A stretch of DNA of 64,000 bases from Paraphaeosphaeria minitans (GCA_015832175.1 WJXW01000016.1:186001-250000); one strand, 5' to 3'; counted from the stretch's first letter, positions 1-12,915 are shown. A program made the numbers and translations. The notes: generated by a model from the sequence alone, not told the origin.

Positions 1-1559
1 CGCCTATTCCAACTTCTTTAACTATCCGCGACCACCTCCGTCCCTGTCTCCTTCTAGCACCAATCTAGTCCCCCCTATTCCTGCGCTATACGCCTCTATA
101 CTCTTATTAGCCTCTTAGCCCTTTTTTTTAGTGTTCTGTTCGCAGCCGCAGCTAATATTAATATTATTAATAACAGCCTCTAAAGTGGCGCTGCCTTAGC
201 GGATCTCTTTAGTCCTAGTAGCAGTAGTGGCAATAACCCTTTAGACCTAAACTAGTGCCTTACTAAGCCTAGCTATACGCACACTAAGGAGGAGATTAAT
301 AACACTAAGGTAGAAGAGATTCTCTAGAGCCTTAACACGCCTACGTAGTAGCTTAATAGTAGTAATTACCTTTACCCCTTTATAACCTCTAAGAGGCGCG
401 TACTAGCTAATCACCCTAACCTTATTACCCCTACCTATACTCTAAAGCGGCTCTACGTTGCTAAGAGCGCGGTCCTTTAAGGAGACAGTTTAAACGAAGA
501 GCTAGCCAACCCTAATATAGGCCTTATATATATTAAATGCATTAGGCGCCTAAGGCAGCTTAGGCGCGCAGAGTAAGTCTACAGCCTTATATTCTAGGCT
601 ATTATTAATGTTTATATAGCTGTTAACTATTCTAGGGCTGCTTTTATAGCGCCTACTATTACACTAAGGCCACCTACTAGTACAATTCTACCCCCTTCGC
701 TAATAACCTAGGCCTAAGGCGGGCTCTGCGCCTCTAGATTAAATACGTAGAGCGAGGCCAGATTAATAGTAATTTACACATTTATAATTCTAGAATATAT
801 AGCACTAACCCCTAGAAGCCTATAACTAGAACGCTGCCTACCTTTACAGTAGAGTTCTACTGCTTAGCCTAGCAGTATAAGCAGTACCTAAACTTAGCGC
901 TTAAGAACTCTAGCCTAATCTAGGAGCTAGGCTCCTCCACTATGCCCCTACCTTAGCGTGGCAACAGAACGGTAGTTGCCCCCCCTAGTATAAATATAGC
1001 CCTAGTAGCACCTTCGCTCTAGATAACTCTAGCCCAGCGTAGTAGTAACTATAATTAGAATTTAGTGGCGTTAGCCAACAATATAGCAGGGTAGATAAAC
1101 AATATAGGGAATTACATCTAGTAATCTAAGAAGAGCATAGACTAGCGTCTAGACAAGATAACCTAGACCTAAGCGTAGACTACTAACCTACTTACCACTA
1201 TTATAAAGTAACTTAAGATAGCTCCTAGCCAACACTGCCCTACCCTTCTAGTAGCCCTAGCCTAACAGCGTATACCCTTTAACCTGTATTAAGAGCCTTA
1301 TAGAGTGACTCCGCCTAAGCCTTTGTTTAGGGCTGGCTTAGTACACCTTCTTAGGTGCCGCTGCCACTAGTGCAAAGAGTAATGCAGTTGTTATAGCCCC
1401 CCTTTATTTCCACCTAGTATCACTTTAGTGCCGCTTTAGTTATAGCGACCCTAGGGCTAATAGCCTTTAGTAGTTTTTAGATAGATAGCGCCTCTACTAG
1501 GTTAGTAGGGGAATAAATTCTTAAATACCCATTATAGTTTCCTTTATAATGTTTATGTG
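1..1559. repeat. Degenerate RIP-type repeat DNA, family unknown
   Basis: AT-rich sequence crowded with CTA, TAG and CTAG and poor in CA/TG dinucleotides, the pattern expected when CpA is converted to TpA. No frame stays open for long and I recognise no transposon domain. It lies beyond the C-terminal chromodomain of the minus-strand Gypsy element, so it could hold that element's 3' untranslated part or a second element. I could not find a second copy of the Gypsy LTR edge (the hairpin at 6,597-6,617) here. Confidence 0.6.
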
Positions 1560-4500
1560 TTCTTCCTTATAGGCTAGATAGGACTATTATTATACCTATA
1601 GTCCCCCTAGGCGGCCTTAAAGCGGTCTAGAGCTATAGTATCTATAATATTTTTAACTAGCACCTAAGTTAGTAATACCTACCTAGTCTACTTTACTAGC
1701 GCCTATTATTGTTTTCCCTAGGTGTTCTTAATGTGTAGAACCTCCTCCACTTCCTATTTACGTAGGTCTAGGTCCGCTTCTTCCAGCTCTAGGGCTAGGC
1801 CTAGCTAGGCGTTAGCCTAGGTCTAACTAGATAGGGGATCGTCTACCGCTCGCTTAAGGAGGTTAACGTAGACAGTCTTATAGAGATTGCTAGGCAGGTC
1901 TAGCGTTACTATAAGTAGAGATAGCATAGCTATTATAGTATACTTAACCTTAAGCTAGTTAAGTTTCTTCTTTAGCTAGTTAGTTTTTACGTTACGTAGT
2001 AAGAACTATATTTTATCTCTAACTTAGAATCGCTCTATAGGGTAGTAAGTGCAGTTTATAGCCTCTATAGTGCGCTACTATCTATAGGCAATAGTAGTCT
2101 AGGCTAAAGCTGTCTCTTTTTTAAGGTAGTCTAGGAAGTGCTTCGCCCTCCTAGTAGGGGTGTAAGTAGACTCCGCTAGTAAGGGGATTCTCTTAAGGAG
2201 ATTAACGTAGTATCTATTTAGCAGAAGGTTTAGGCTTAGGCCTATAGTAGTAGATACTCTATTATTTAACATAAGCTAGCAGGCTAGGAGGTAGTCTAGC
2301 TAGTCTGTCTATTTAAAGTTAACTATAATGCGGAAGACTAAGAGTACCTCCTAGTTCACCCTCTCTGTGCCGCTATTAGTCTAGGGGTGGTATACTATAA
2401 AGAGAAGTTATTTTATTCTAGTTAATTCACACAGCGTAGTCTAGAACTTCCCTAGCTAGTCTAAGCCTCTGTCTATAATTAGTAAGGTAGGGAAGCTATA
2501 GAACTACTACTATATATTATAGAAGCAGGCTACATAGTGCTCTACTATTATAGAAGTTATAGCTTCTAGTTATATATACTTTAACAGCCTATTAGTAATT
2601 ATAAGCAGGTATCGCGGTGCTACTGTAGAGGCCTAGGGGAGGTCTACTATAAAATCTATTAAGAGTTGCGCCTAGTACTAGTCTGCAATTAGAAGTGGCT
2701 GTAGAAGACCTTACTACTTCTACCAGTCTATATACGCTCCTACGCAGTGGCAATTACGCACAAATTAGGTAATGTCTTTAGATATATTATCCTAGTAGTA
2801 GTCCTAATAAATAATCGCAAACATAGAGTTCTTCCTAGAATAGCCTATAACTAGAGACTTATGTGCGCGCTATATAATAGCAGTAGTAAAAGGTTCCTAA
2901 GCTAGGACCTAAAGGACTCCGCGCTATAGGAGGGACCTATACGCACTAATTATACAGTCTCTAATTTATTAGGAGGTAGTAGCTACTATAGGGAATATAT
3001 AGTCACTACAGCGCACTACCTTAAGCCTAATATAGTAGGGGGAGAACTCTACTACAGCCGCGTTCTAAAGTGCCTATAGATGCGTGTTAGTAAAGATCTA
3101 AGCCCCTACTAGTACTATTAAAAATCGCGTCTACACTAGGGCGGCCTAGATAGTCCTAGGCACTATTAGTGGGGCGTTTATCCTTATCTACTAGGCTATA
3201 TCCTACTCACGCCAGCTTAGTGCGTCTAGTCTAGCTGCCTAGGATCTAGGCTAGTAGCGGAGGTGAAAGCAAAAGGCAGAGAATAACTCTAACCACTAGT
3301 GCTAGCACTTACTTAATTCTTAGATCTTTATAAAGTATTTAAGGTTCTTATAGTCTATTAGAATCTTAAAGGGGCGCGCTACTCTTATTAGCTCTAGTCT
3401 CTATGCCTATAGGGCCTACACAATTATAAATAGCTCCTTGTCGTAAATAGTGTAGTTCCACTAGGCCAGTGTTAGGGCCGCAGAGTGGTAGGCTATAGGG
3501 TGCTAGATCCCCTTAATACGTTAGGAGAGGTAGGCCCTAGTAGCGCTGCCCAAGTAGTCTGCCTCTACTAGCGTATCGCGCTCTAGGTCCTAGAGCGCCA
3601 GGATAGGGCCCTATATAAATATGTCCTTTAGGGCCTAGAAGGCCTCTTGTTCCCTAGGGCCCTATTAAAATAGGACCCCTTTCTTAGTAAGGGCATATAG
3701 GGGTGCGGCCTACTTAGAGAATTAGGGGAGAAAGTTGCGATAGAAGTTAGTAAAGCTAATAAAGTAGCAGACTATACGCACTATAGAGGGGGCGTCCTAT
3801 TAATTAATTACTTATATCTTTACTAGATTAGGGCGAATAGCCTTACCTACTGTAATAAGATACCCTAGATACCTAACCTCTATTATCGCGAATTTACATT
3901 TCCCTAGGTCTATATACAGTCTAGCTTTCTATAGAAGTCCTAGCACTTATCGCACATGGTCCTAGTGTTAGCGTAGGGGCCCTGTTGTATAGATAAGGAC
4001 ATTATCTAGGTAAGCTATATATATATCGCCTAAGGTATCCTTTAGAGCGCTATTAATATAGCGCTAGAATATAGTAGGTGCCCTAGTTAGTCTAAATAGG
4101 ACTACTAACTACTTAAAGAGGCCAAACTAGGTATAGAACGTAGTATAGTGTTCTTCCCCCTCTATAACTTACAGCTTATAGAAGGCAGCGCGGATATCTA
4201 CTTTTATAAACTAAGTGGCCTAAGAGAGGGTGCGCAGTGTCTCTTTAATAAGTAGGAGGGGGTACTAATTTAGCTTAGAGATTATATTAATCTCCTAATA
4301 GTTAACGCATAGGCGCCATTTCCCCTTAGGCTTTAGGGCTAGAAGGACTAGAGCACCTACTAAGGAGGAGCTAGCTTATATCTAGCCCTTATCTATAAGT
4401 TCTGTAAGTTAGCGCTAGAGTTCTACTAGCTAATCTCTAGACATGCTGTATAGTAGGCCCTAGGGTAGTCTTAGAAGGGAGCCGCTTAGGGTCCACCTTA
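1560..4500 (-). pseudogene. Gypsy pol remnant: RT, RNase H, integrase, chromodomain
   Basis: The RT active site reads AYLDNVLIY near 4,000-4,020: the YxDD box has become YLDN, as a G-to-A change would give. The RNase H region near 3,420-3,520 reads HPIAYHSAALTLA-stop-WNYTIYDKEL, and near 3,200-3,380 it reads PFKILIDYKNLKYF, both hallmarks of Gypsy RNase H. Near 1,600-1,740 the residues ALVK-stop-TR-stop-VL...NIIDTIALDRFKAA match a C-terminal chromodomain in which both Trp codons became TAG. The integrase interval is assigned mainly by position between RNase H and chromodomain. Confidence 0.75.
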
Positions 4501-6596
4501 GGTAGATATAGTAGTCTAACGTGCCCTAGTGTAGTAAGAGGCTAAACACTTTAGTCTTATTAAAAATAGCAGCGTACTCTGCTAGTTCTAGAGGGAGAGT
4601 TTTACTATCTTTAGTAAGGCCTAGCCCTGCCATGTTATAGGGGGGTAGGGGTCCTACTGTATAAGAAAGCGTTATTATAAGTATCTAGGTAATATCCTAG
4701 AGCAAAGTTAGGAATACCCCTTCCTAGTCTTTATCTAGAGTATTAAAGGGTGTCGCGTTGTCCTTTTTATTTACTAGCGTAGCGAGGAGGCCCTACCTCT
4801 CTACTGCCTAGGTGTTAAGAGCGACAAGACCCCTAGCCACACTAATTGTGATTTTGCTACTATAGATATCTACCACCGCCCTAGACTTAGCTAGCTAGGG
4901 GGCCCCTAGGATTATATCCTAGTAGAGGTTAGGGATTATATAAGCGTAAAGGGTCTATTACTACCTAGATATATTGTAAGGCACTACTACTATCTCTGTA
5001 ATAAGGGTCTATAGCAACGACCTAGCAGCCTATTCTAGCTCCTAGGCTAAAATTATAATGCGCTGTAGTAAGAGTAAATCTACTAGTCTAAAGCTAATTA
5101 CCGCAAAGTATTTACACTCTGTATTAATTAGGGCCTCTATATACTATATACTGTTAAGGAAGACGTAGAGGGTAGAGGCAGGCCTATTTATACCCGCCCT
5201 AGCCTTAGCCACTTTAACTATTATAGCTCGCCCTAATTATACCTTTATTAATGCTATTGCGCTTAGCCCCTACGTTAGCGCTAGACTAGGGGCTATTCTT
5301 TTCCTAACTAGATGCTTGTCTTATTATGCTAAGATTAGGTTATAATTGCCTAGAGTAAAACTGTATTAGGGTAGGCTCTAGCTATATAGTTAGGCTTACT
5401 ATAGTAAGTGCACACGCCTACGTCCTAGCGTTGCTAGAAGATATATTTAGGTATCTAGTTTAGGCGCTACTTACCCGCCTCTTTACTAGCTTAGGGCTAG
5501 GTTAAGGTTAAAGCCACTATAGGAGTTATATAGACGTCGCTATCGCTGTCCTTAAAAGGGGGCTAGCTACTCTTATAAGAGGTAGCTTAAGTAGTAAGCT
5601 TGTCTTCTAGGGCCTCTATTTTAAGGTCTACTGTAATCTATAAAAACCTAGTAACAGCTGTATTGTAGTCCCCTTTAGGAACGTCGCAGTTAAGGGTAAC
5701 TATATAAATATCGCGCTAGATTATATAGCGTAACTTACGCAGTTTCTTAGCGTTACCCCACTAGCCGCTGCCCACCTCCACTAAGGTCTGTTTAAAGTAG
5801 ATATAAAAGTTAGAGAAACTCTCCCTAAGGCCCTGCCTAATTATATTAAGGCGTGCTTTAGCCTTTTACTAGGCGTGTTAGTTAGTGTACATAAAGGTAA
5901 GATACTATATAAACGTCTATAGGTTAAACTGGCTATCTGCCCCCCTAGTTTAGTAGAAGGCCGCTACTGTGTCCTAAGGACTATTGTCTAAGTAGTCCTA
6001 TATTAGCGCCTATTCCTCTTAGGGGGAGCTAATAAACTGCTTATTAGCCTAGAGCTTATAATCTATTATAACCTTCTAGGCCCTAAACTGTGTTTTTAAG
6101 CCCCTAAACTTAGTTAGGCTTAGGAGCGGTTTGCGCTGTAGGATTAGCTAGTCTATACTAGTAAATAGGGATCCGCCCCCTATAGTAGAGGTAGACAGGC
6201 CTAGGGCGGTGCTAGCGTAGGCCTATTAGCGTATAAAGAGCTTGCGTAGCTCTTTATTCTAGAGTTATAGCGTTTATATAGTAGAGCAGTCTTTGTCTCT
6301 AGTAGTAATTAAGTTCTGCAGTTGTTCTACTAACTTAGCGATATTAGAGGTATCTATTAGTAGGTTATTCTAGACTCTATTACGTTTCTCTATTCCTTTA
6401 AACAACTCTTTTCTAGAAGACCTAGAATTTAATGTTATAGGCTAGCCTTAGAGAATAAACAGAACTATAAGTGCTAAATATAAAGGATAAATTCTAGGTA
6501 TTAAGTCTCTATAGGGGGGTGTGCCGCTTATAAGAAGAGTTTTCCTTAGTAGGTCCACTTCTTTAGGGCGGTTCCTTTCCTCAAGATCCTTCTAAA

Positions 6597-6617
6597 GGCT
6601 GGGGCTATGCCCCAGCC
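6597..6617. repeat. Hairpin at the Gypsy LTR edge
   Basis: GGCTGGGGC and GCCCCAGCC form a perfect 9-bp inverted repeat around a TAT loop, seven bases inside the LTR terminus at 6,624. It is the most GC-rich stretch of the repeat block and contains only the two CpA sites expected from its arms. A hairpin near the LTR end may act in termination or packaging, but nothing here proves that. Confidence 0.6.
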
Positions 6618-6624
6618 CATCACA

Positions 6625-6685
6625 ATTAGCTATTACTTTCTATAGTGCTTAAGGAGTTAAATTTATAATACTCCTTTAAAGGTAG
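6625..6685 (-). repeat. 61-bp antisense fragment of Copia RNase H region
   Basis: This stretch is the reverse complement of 12,113-12,173 inside the Copia element that follows, with only a few differences. It begins exactly at the base after the Gypsy LTR terminus (6,624) and ends exactly at the base before the Copia 5' LTR (6,686). It therefore looks like a sliver of an older Copia copy in the opposite orientation, cut by two later insertions. Confidence 0.8.
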
Positions 6686-7098
6686 TGTAATATAAAGGTT
6701 ATATAGAATAGGTAATCTTTAAAGGTTCCTAGAGTTACCTTTCTATATTCTAGAAGTTTCTATAATAACGTTATAATCACGTTATAGCGCTATGGATACT
6801 AGGTAACGTTATAGGTGACGTTATAGATAACGTTATAGATAGTAGAGAATTACTAAGTAGAATACTCTAGAATCTCTACTGTATGTATATAAGGAGAGTT
6901 ACCTTCTACGTGTACTCTCTATCCTAGATAGTAATTCTAAGCCTATACCTAAGGTTTTATTGCTCTATTTATCTACGTTTAATCTGCCCTCTATTACCCT
7001 AGTTTCTACTATTTTAGGTAACTAGTACTAGGGGAGAGAAGATACTAGAAGGTCTAGAAGGTTACCCTTTATCCTCTAGCCTCTACCTCCTCTTTATA
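6686..7098 (+). repeat. Copia 5' LTR
   Basis: Begins TGTAATATAAAGG and ends CTCTTTATA, where the 3' LTR has CTCTTTACA, so the terminal CA became TA as RIP would do. It carries a cluster of AACGTTAT motifs and their variants, and TATATAAGGAGAG, which may be the promoter. It is about 11 bp longer than the 3' copy because of a short insertion near its start. Confidence 0.85.
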
Positions 7099-7113
7099 GG
7101 TTATGAGCCCGGC
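7099..7113 (+). other. Primer binding site, half-tRNA iMet type
   Basis: GGTTATGAGCCCGGC lies directly after the 5' LTR. It is complementary to the anticodon arm of eukaryotic initiator tRNA-Met (GGGCTCATAACCC), not to the tRNA 3' end. Drosophila copia and yeast Ty5 are known to prime from such an internal half-tRNA, so this element probably did so too. Confidence 0.75.
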
Positions 7114-8239
7114 CTGGCCTTCTACTACGTATTAGTCTATTAGTAGTACTATTTAGGTATTTACCTATTAGTTTAAACTACTATAGAGTTTCCTATAAAG
7201 GGTAACTTTTAACCCTATAAGGAAAGAGGGCATTTGTAAAGGGAAACTATTTAGGTTATATAACCTTTAGTTTAATTCCTAACTAGAATAAAATTCTAGA
7301 GACTATATCTCTCTAGAAATATAATTTATTAGAAAGATCTATTTTCTACCTCTCTAGGAGATATAGAGTTAGGAGGCTTTAATAAGCGTTCTAGCCTAGC
7401 CTAGTTTACCTAGTTATAGTTATCTATCTAGTAAAGGGTAAAGAGAATAGGCCTATTACTTTATAAGTTAGGCTAGTATTCTCTAAGGTTCTATCCTAGC
7501 CGTCTGTGCCTGACTTATCTCTAGTAATAGAGGAGTAATAAGGTGAACTAGGAGTAAAGTCTATACAAGAGTAATTTCTCCTAGAACTAAAGGTATACAA
7601 AACTAGGCCGTTTAACTAGTGTTAGGAAGGTAGTAGTAGGATTAAATTATTCTAGAAACTGCGTGGAAAACAGTTACCTAGGATAGTCCCTACTATATAG
7701 CCTCTTCTAGATAAGGGAAATCTAGTAGAGCCTAGCCTAAGCTAGTTTTACCGCCAAAAAGTAGAACCTATTTACGCCTAGGAAGGCATTTTTTTCCCTA
7801 AAAAAAACCTAGGACTATTCTCTATTATTATTAAGAGATAGAAAAGGTTATCTTTATAAAAGATAAAAAGGGAACTTAGGGATTATTCTCTACAAGTTAT
7901 AAGACCTATTATTATAGGCTTTCTATCTAGTAGAAAACTATTAAGGGGTTATTTAGAGAAAAGTTATATATCTCTTAACAAAAGACCTAGATCTCCTAGG
8001 AATTAAGGAGAAGAAGGCATTTTAGGTTTAATTCTAGATACCTAAAAAAAGGTTTAATCTAGAAACCTATAAGACCTATAACTTCTAAAAAGTAAACTAG
8101 AAGTATAAGAATATTAAACTCCTATAAGACCTATAACTTCTAAATTAAGAAATAAAAGGCAATTAAACCCCTATTTTAACCTAGAATTTTATTAAGATCT
8201 AGAAGTTCGAGAAGTACTTACCCTACTAGTCTATATATA

Positions 8240-11200
8240 TTAAGACTAGATAAAATAGGAGACTCTCTATTTAAAATCCCTAAGTTAAGTGGTTCTAAGA
8301 ACTACGAAATTTAGTTCAGTAGAATAGAGGCCTACCTTATTAAAGAGGGTTATCTAGAGGTTATGTCTAGTAATATTTAAGACCTAACCCTAGAATAATA
8401 AGCCGTTCTACAGGAAAAAGCTTCTAAAGCTACTAGTATTTTAAAACTTTCCTTAGAAGATAGCCCTCTAGTATGAACTAGTTTTTACAAATCCCTATAT
8501 ACTTTAGAATAAGTTAAAAGAACTTTATAAGGTAAAGGGATTTAGTAGTGAATTTGCTACTAAGTGAAAACCTTATTAACACTACTTTAACTAGCCATAA
8601 AAATAATCTAGAAAGCTACGTTAATAGCTTTAAGAGGCTAGTAAATAACCTAGAGGCTAAGTCTATTAATCTTCCTAAAAAATTCCTAGTAGCCCTACTT
8701 CTAAACAATCTAAATAGTAGGGATTATGAGTATATTATTGCAGTTATTACTTAATCTATTAGGATAAATAATAAAAAGGAAGAAGACCTAGATTTAGATT
8801 CTATAGTAAGCCAGCTCCTCGACGAATCTAGGAGACTAAGTTCTATAAGAAAAGGCTCTACTAATAGTAATCTACTTCCTAGAGTAAATAATAATAACTC
8901 TAGAGAAGATAGAGACATAGAAATGTTTTTTGCCTACTAGAGGAAATAGTAAAAAAGACCTTTATTCCTACTGTAGTAAAGAGGGACATATAGAGTCTAA
9001 TTGCTAGGTTAAATTCCCTAATAAAAAGCCTAAAAACTATAAGGCTAGAAAGGGAAAATTTAATAGAGAAAGTAGTAATAATACTCTTCTAAAAGAAAAA
9101 GATAGAGAGACTATTCTTATTACTAAAAAACCCAAAAATAAGTCTAAAGAAATAGACTTTATACTAGATTCTGACGCAACTATATATAATTGTTATATAA
9201 ATAAGTTATTTACTACTTTAGAACCTACAGATACCTCTATTAAATAGGGAAATTCTAATAGCTCTATAGTAGCAAAAGGGGTTGGAAATATAAAACTCCT
9301 ATTAACTAAAATAAGTAAGAAAGTAACCTTAAGTAAGGTTTTATTTGTGCCAGAACTAGGTGTTAACCTTATAAGCCTAAATAGACTTACAGAAAGAGGT
9401 CTAAATCTAAATTTTACTAGATTAGGCTGTGAGGTTATATCCTCTAGTAGAAATATCCTTATAAAAGGAGAATATAAAGAAGGTGTTACAGTCTTTAAAG
9501 CCATAAGTTCTAAAACAGACTTTAAAACCTCTAGTAAAATACTAAATACTTTATCTCCTAGGATAATTAATCCTAGAGAAGAAGAGGTTAATTCTATAGA
9601 GAAAATAGTTATTAATAACAACTCTGTGAAACTATGGCATAATAGACTAGGGCATATTAATAATAAAGCCCTATTAGCCCTTAAAGAATCCGCTCAGGGT
9701 ATTAAACTAGACAAAAAAGATCCAGATAACTCTAGAAGTAGTCTAGATTCCTGTCCTATTTGTATTCAGGCCAAGTTAACTAAAAAGGTTAATAAAGAAC
9801 CTTCTACTAAAGTAGATAATTACTTAGACCTAGTACATATAGATATAGGGGGACCTATAAATCCTCAAACTCTAAGAAAGGAGAAATACTTTATTACTTT
9901 TAGAGATAGTTTTACAAAGTTTCTAGAAGTAACTCTCCTAAAGAGTAGAGAAAATATTGTAGAGGCTATAAGACAATTTATAACTAAAGTAGAACTACAG
10001 AGTTCTTTTAAGGTTAAAGCCCTACAACTAGATAACAAATTTATATCTAAAAATCTTACAAGATACCTAGAAGAAAAAGGTATTATAGTTCGTTTTTCTA
10101 GCCCCTATACACCTAAGCAAAATAGAGCTGTAGAAATAATAAATAGGCTACTATTAAATAAAGTTAGAGCCTTATTAATCTAATCTAATCTTCCTAAAGT
10201 TATATGGGGAGAAGCTCTATTAACTGCAGTCTACCTATATAATAGAACTCCTAATAGTTCTATAGGCTATAAAACACCATTCTTCCAAAGGTATAATAAA
10301 GTACCTAATATAGAAAACCTAAAGATTTGGGGTTCCCTAACTTATTATAAAGAGCCTAGTAGTCTTATTAAGAAACTAGACGCTAGGGCTACTCCCCACT
10401 ATCTAATAGGTTATAACTCTAACTAGTACCGGTTATTTAAAACTAGCAAAAATAAAATAGTATATGCTAGAGATTGTAAGGTACTAGAAGGCTACTTCTA
10501 TAAGCCAAATAATCAGGAAAGGGTGATAGAGATCTATAATAAACTAGAGCCTATAGAGCCTAGTAGAGAAATAGAGCCTAATAAGGAAAATAATATTCCT
10601 AAGGCTTAACAAGACTCTAGCCCTAAAGTAGTTATAAATAGGAATAAAAAACTAATTCCTAAAACTACTAATATAAGTTGGGAAAACCTGTATAAAGAAC
10701 TAGTGGAAGAAAATATACTAGTTACTAGTACAGAAGAGCCAAAGAACTATAAAGAAGTTCTAACTAATCCCAATAAAGATATCTACCTAAAAGCTATAAA
10801 ATTAGAGGTAGAAAATCTAATACAAAATAAAACTTAGGACCTAGTTATTAAACCTAATAAACTATTTATTAAGGGTAGATGGGTTTTAACTAGGAAATAT
10901 CACCTAGACGGCTCTATAAACAAATACAAGGCTAGATACGTAGCTAAAGGATTCCTACAAAAGTATGGAATTAATTATAAAGAAACCTTTGCTACTACCT
11001 CTAAACCTAGTCTTATAAGGCTTCTATTATCCTATTTTTCTAGTTTAAACTAGGAAATTTATACATGGGATATAAAACAGGCTTTTCCTAACGCCTATCT
11101 AGAGGAAGAAGTCTATCTAGATTTACCTTAAGGTCTAGAAAGCTTTACCCTAGAAAATAGCCCTACAAAACTAGACAAAGATCTAGTTAGTTCTATAATT

Positions 11201-12384
11201 AAAAGCCAAAACTATAACTAAGTGTCTCTAAAACTAAATAAGGCACTATATGGCTTAAAACAGGCTACTAGGCAATAGCAAATTCACCTTACAAATATAC
11301 TAGTAAAACTAGGTTTTAAAAACCTAGTAAGTGAAAATTCTATCTTTGTTCACTAAGAAAAGCCTATTATATTGGCTACACATGTGGACGATATACTAGT
11401 ATTCGCCAAAACTATAGACCTAGTTAATAGCCTATATAAGGAACTAACTATTTCATCTACCCTAGAAGTCTCTAATTTAGGAGAGATAAAAGAATTCCTA
11501 GGTGTAGAAATTATAAGGAATAGGGAACTAAATACAATTAAAATTTCCTAACAATCCTTTACAAAGAAAATACTTACAAAGTATAATAAGGAGGGGAGTA
11601 AACTAAAAGATCTACCCCTACTTATAGGGCTAAAACTAGTGAAAAATCTAGAAGAACCTAATCTAGAATTAACTAGTTTATACTAATAAGAGATAGGTAG
11701 TCTAATCTATCTAACTATCTATTCTTGGCCAGACCTAGCCTTTTATATAAATTATTTGGCAAGGTTTATGGCAAATCCTAGTCTAGAACACTATAAATAT
11801 CTAGACTATTTATAGAGTTATCTAGTTAAAACACAAGATTATAAACTAGATTTATCTCTAAACCAATCTAAATCCCTAGACTTAATAGGGGTTAGTGATT
11901 CAGATTAGGGGGGTAATTTAGACTCTAGAAAATCTACTATAGGCAACCTATTTCTACTAGATACCTCTAGTAATAGAGTAGCCATATCCTAGCTATTAAA
12001 ACTACAAAAAACTGTTGCCCTAAGTAGCGTAGAAGCTGAATATATAGCTTTAAAAGAAGCTACTAAAGAGTCTTTATACCTAAATACTTTTATAAAGGAA
12101 CTATTTAGTTTCCTACCTTTAAAGGAGTATTATAATTTTAACTCCTTAAGCACTATAGAAAGTGATAGCTAATCTGCTTTAGATCTAGCTAAAAATCCTA
12201 TTTACTATACTAGAACTAAGCATATAGATATTTCCTATCACTTCCTAAGACAAAACGTGCTAGAGAACAAGATTAAACTAGTTTATATTAATACTAGTAT
12301 TCTTCTAGTAGATATTCTTACAAAGGCTACAAGTAAGCCTAGACTAGAAGCTTTTTATAAAGCTATAGGTTTAAATAAAACCTA
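8240..12384 (+). pseudogene. Copia gag-pol polyprotein remnant
   Basis: Gag starts near 8,270 with KIPKLSGSKNYEI followed by a stop where Trp is expected. A zinc knuckle near 8,963-9,000 reads YSYCSKEGHIESNC, its first Cys changed to Tyr. The protease motif near 9,167 is DSDAT instead of DSGAT. LWHNRLGH at about 9,630 is the GAG-pre-integrase motif. Integrase follows, with HIDIGGP and SPYTPKQN. RT has GRWVLTRKY, WDIKQAFPNAYL and an intact VDDILVF near 11,385. RNase H ends in VALSSVEAEYIAL near 12,015. From the zinc knuckle onward the motifs share one frame. The gag N-terminal part is in another frame, so an indel lies near 8,930. Stops are almost all TAG/TAA in place of CAG, CAA or TGG. Confidence 0.88.
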
Positions 12385-12500
12385 AAGAAAAAATAAGGCT
12401 AAAAAGTCCTCTAAATTATTTCAAAGGGACTAGCTTAAAGAAATTGTTTAATCCCTATAATATTTAAAAAAGGGATATTTATTACCCTAGAAACCTATTA

Positions 12501-12513
12501 AAGGTTAAGGGGG
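12501..12513 (+). other. Copia polypurine tract
   Basis: AAGGTTAAGGGGG sits immediately before the TG that opens the 3' LTR, the place where the plus-strand primer lies in LTR retrotransposons. Two thymines interrupt it; they may be mutations. Confidence 0.6.
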
Positions 12514-12915
12514 TGTATAAAGAATAGGTAACCTTTAAAGGTTTCTAGAGTTACCTTTTCTATATTCTAGAACTTTCTATAATAACGTTATAATCACGTT
12601 ATAGCACTATGGATACTAGGTAACGTTATAGGTGACGTTATAGATAACGTTATAGATAGTAGAGAATTACTAAGTAGAATACTCTAGAATCTCTACTGTA
12701 TGTATATAAGGAGAGTTACCTTCTACGTGTACTCTCTATCCTAGATAGTAATTCTAAGCCTATACCTAAGGTTTTATTGCTCTATTTATCTACGTTTAAT
12801 CTGCCCTCTATTACCCTAGTTTCTACTATTTTAGGTAACTAGTACTAGGGGAGAGAAGGTACTAGAAGGTCTAGAAGGTTACCCTTTATCCTCTAGTCTA
12901 TACCTCCTCTTTACA
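12514..12915 (+). repeat. Copia 3' LTR
   Basis: Starts TGTATAAAGAATAGG and ends CTCTTTACA, keeping the TG...CA ends. It matches the 5' LTR along its whole length, including the AACGTTAT cluster and TATATAAGGAGAG. GTTAG follows it. Confidence 0.88.

Larger units (their letters stand above)
1560..6624 (-). mobile_element. Ty3/Gypsy chromovirus retrotransposon, RIP-inactivated
   Basis: Read on the minus strand, the domains follow Gypsy order: gag-like and protease region (about 6,400-4,800), reverse transcriptase (about 4,500-3,600), RNase H (about 3,560-3,200), integrase (about 3,100-1,850) and a C-terminal chromodomain (about 1,760-1,560). The 5' edge is a TGTGATGGGC terminus starting at 6,624, typical of a TG...CA LTR. 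No matching 3' LTR was found in the window, so the element is incomplete or its end is beyond recognition. Every domain is broken by TAG/TAA codons at places where CAG or TGG is expected, so it is non-functional. Confidence 0.8.
6686..12915 (+). mobile_element. Ty1/Copia LTR retrotransposon, RIP-inactivated
   Basis: Two direct LTRs (6,686-7,098 and 12,514-12,915) flank an internal region with a primer binding site, gag, protease, integrase, RT and RNase H in Copia order (integrase before RT). The LTRs are nearly identical except for indels close to their starts and scattered C/T and G/A differences. Flanking pentamers GGTAG and GTTAG could be a target-site duplication with one mismatch. The coding region is full of TAG/TAA stops, so the copy cannot move by itself. 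Confidence 0.9.
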
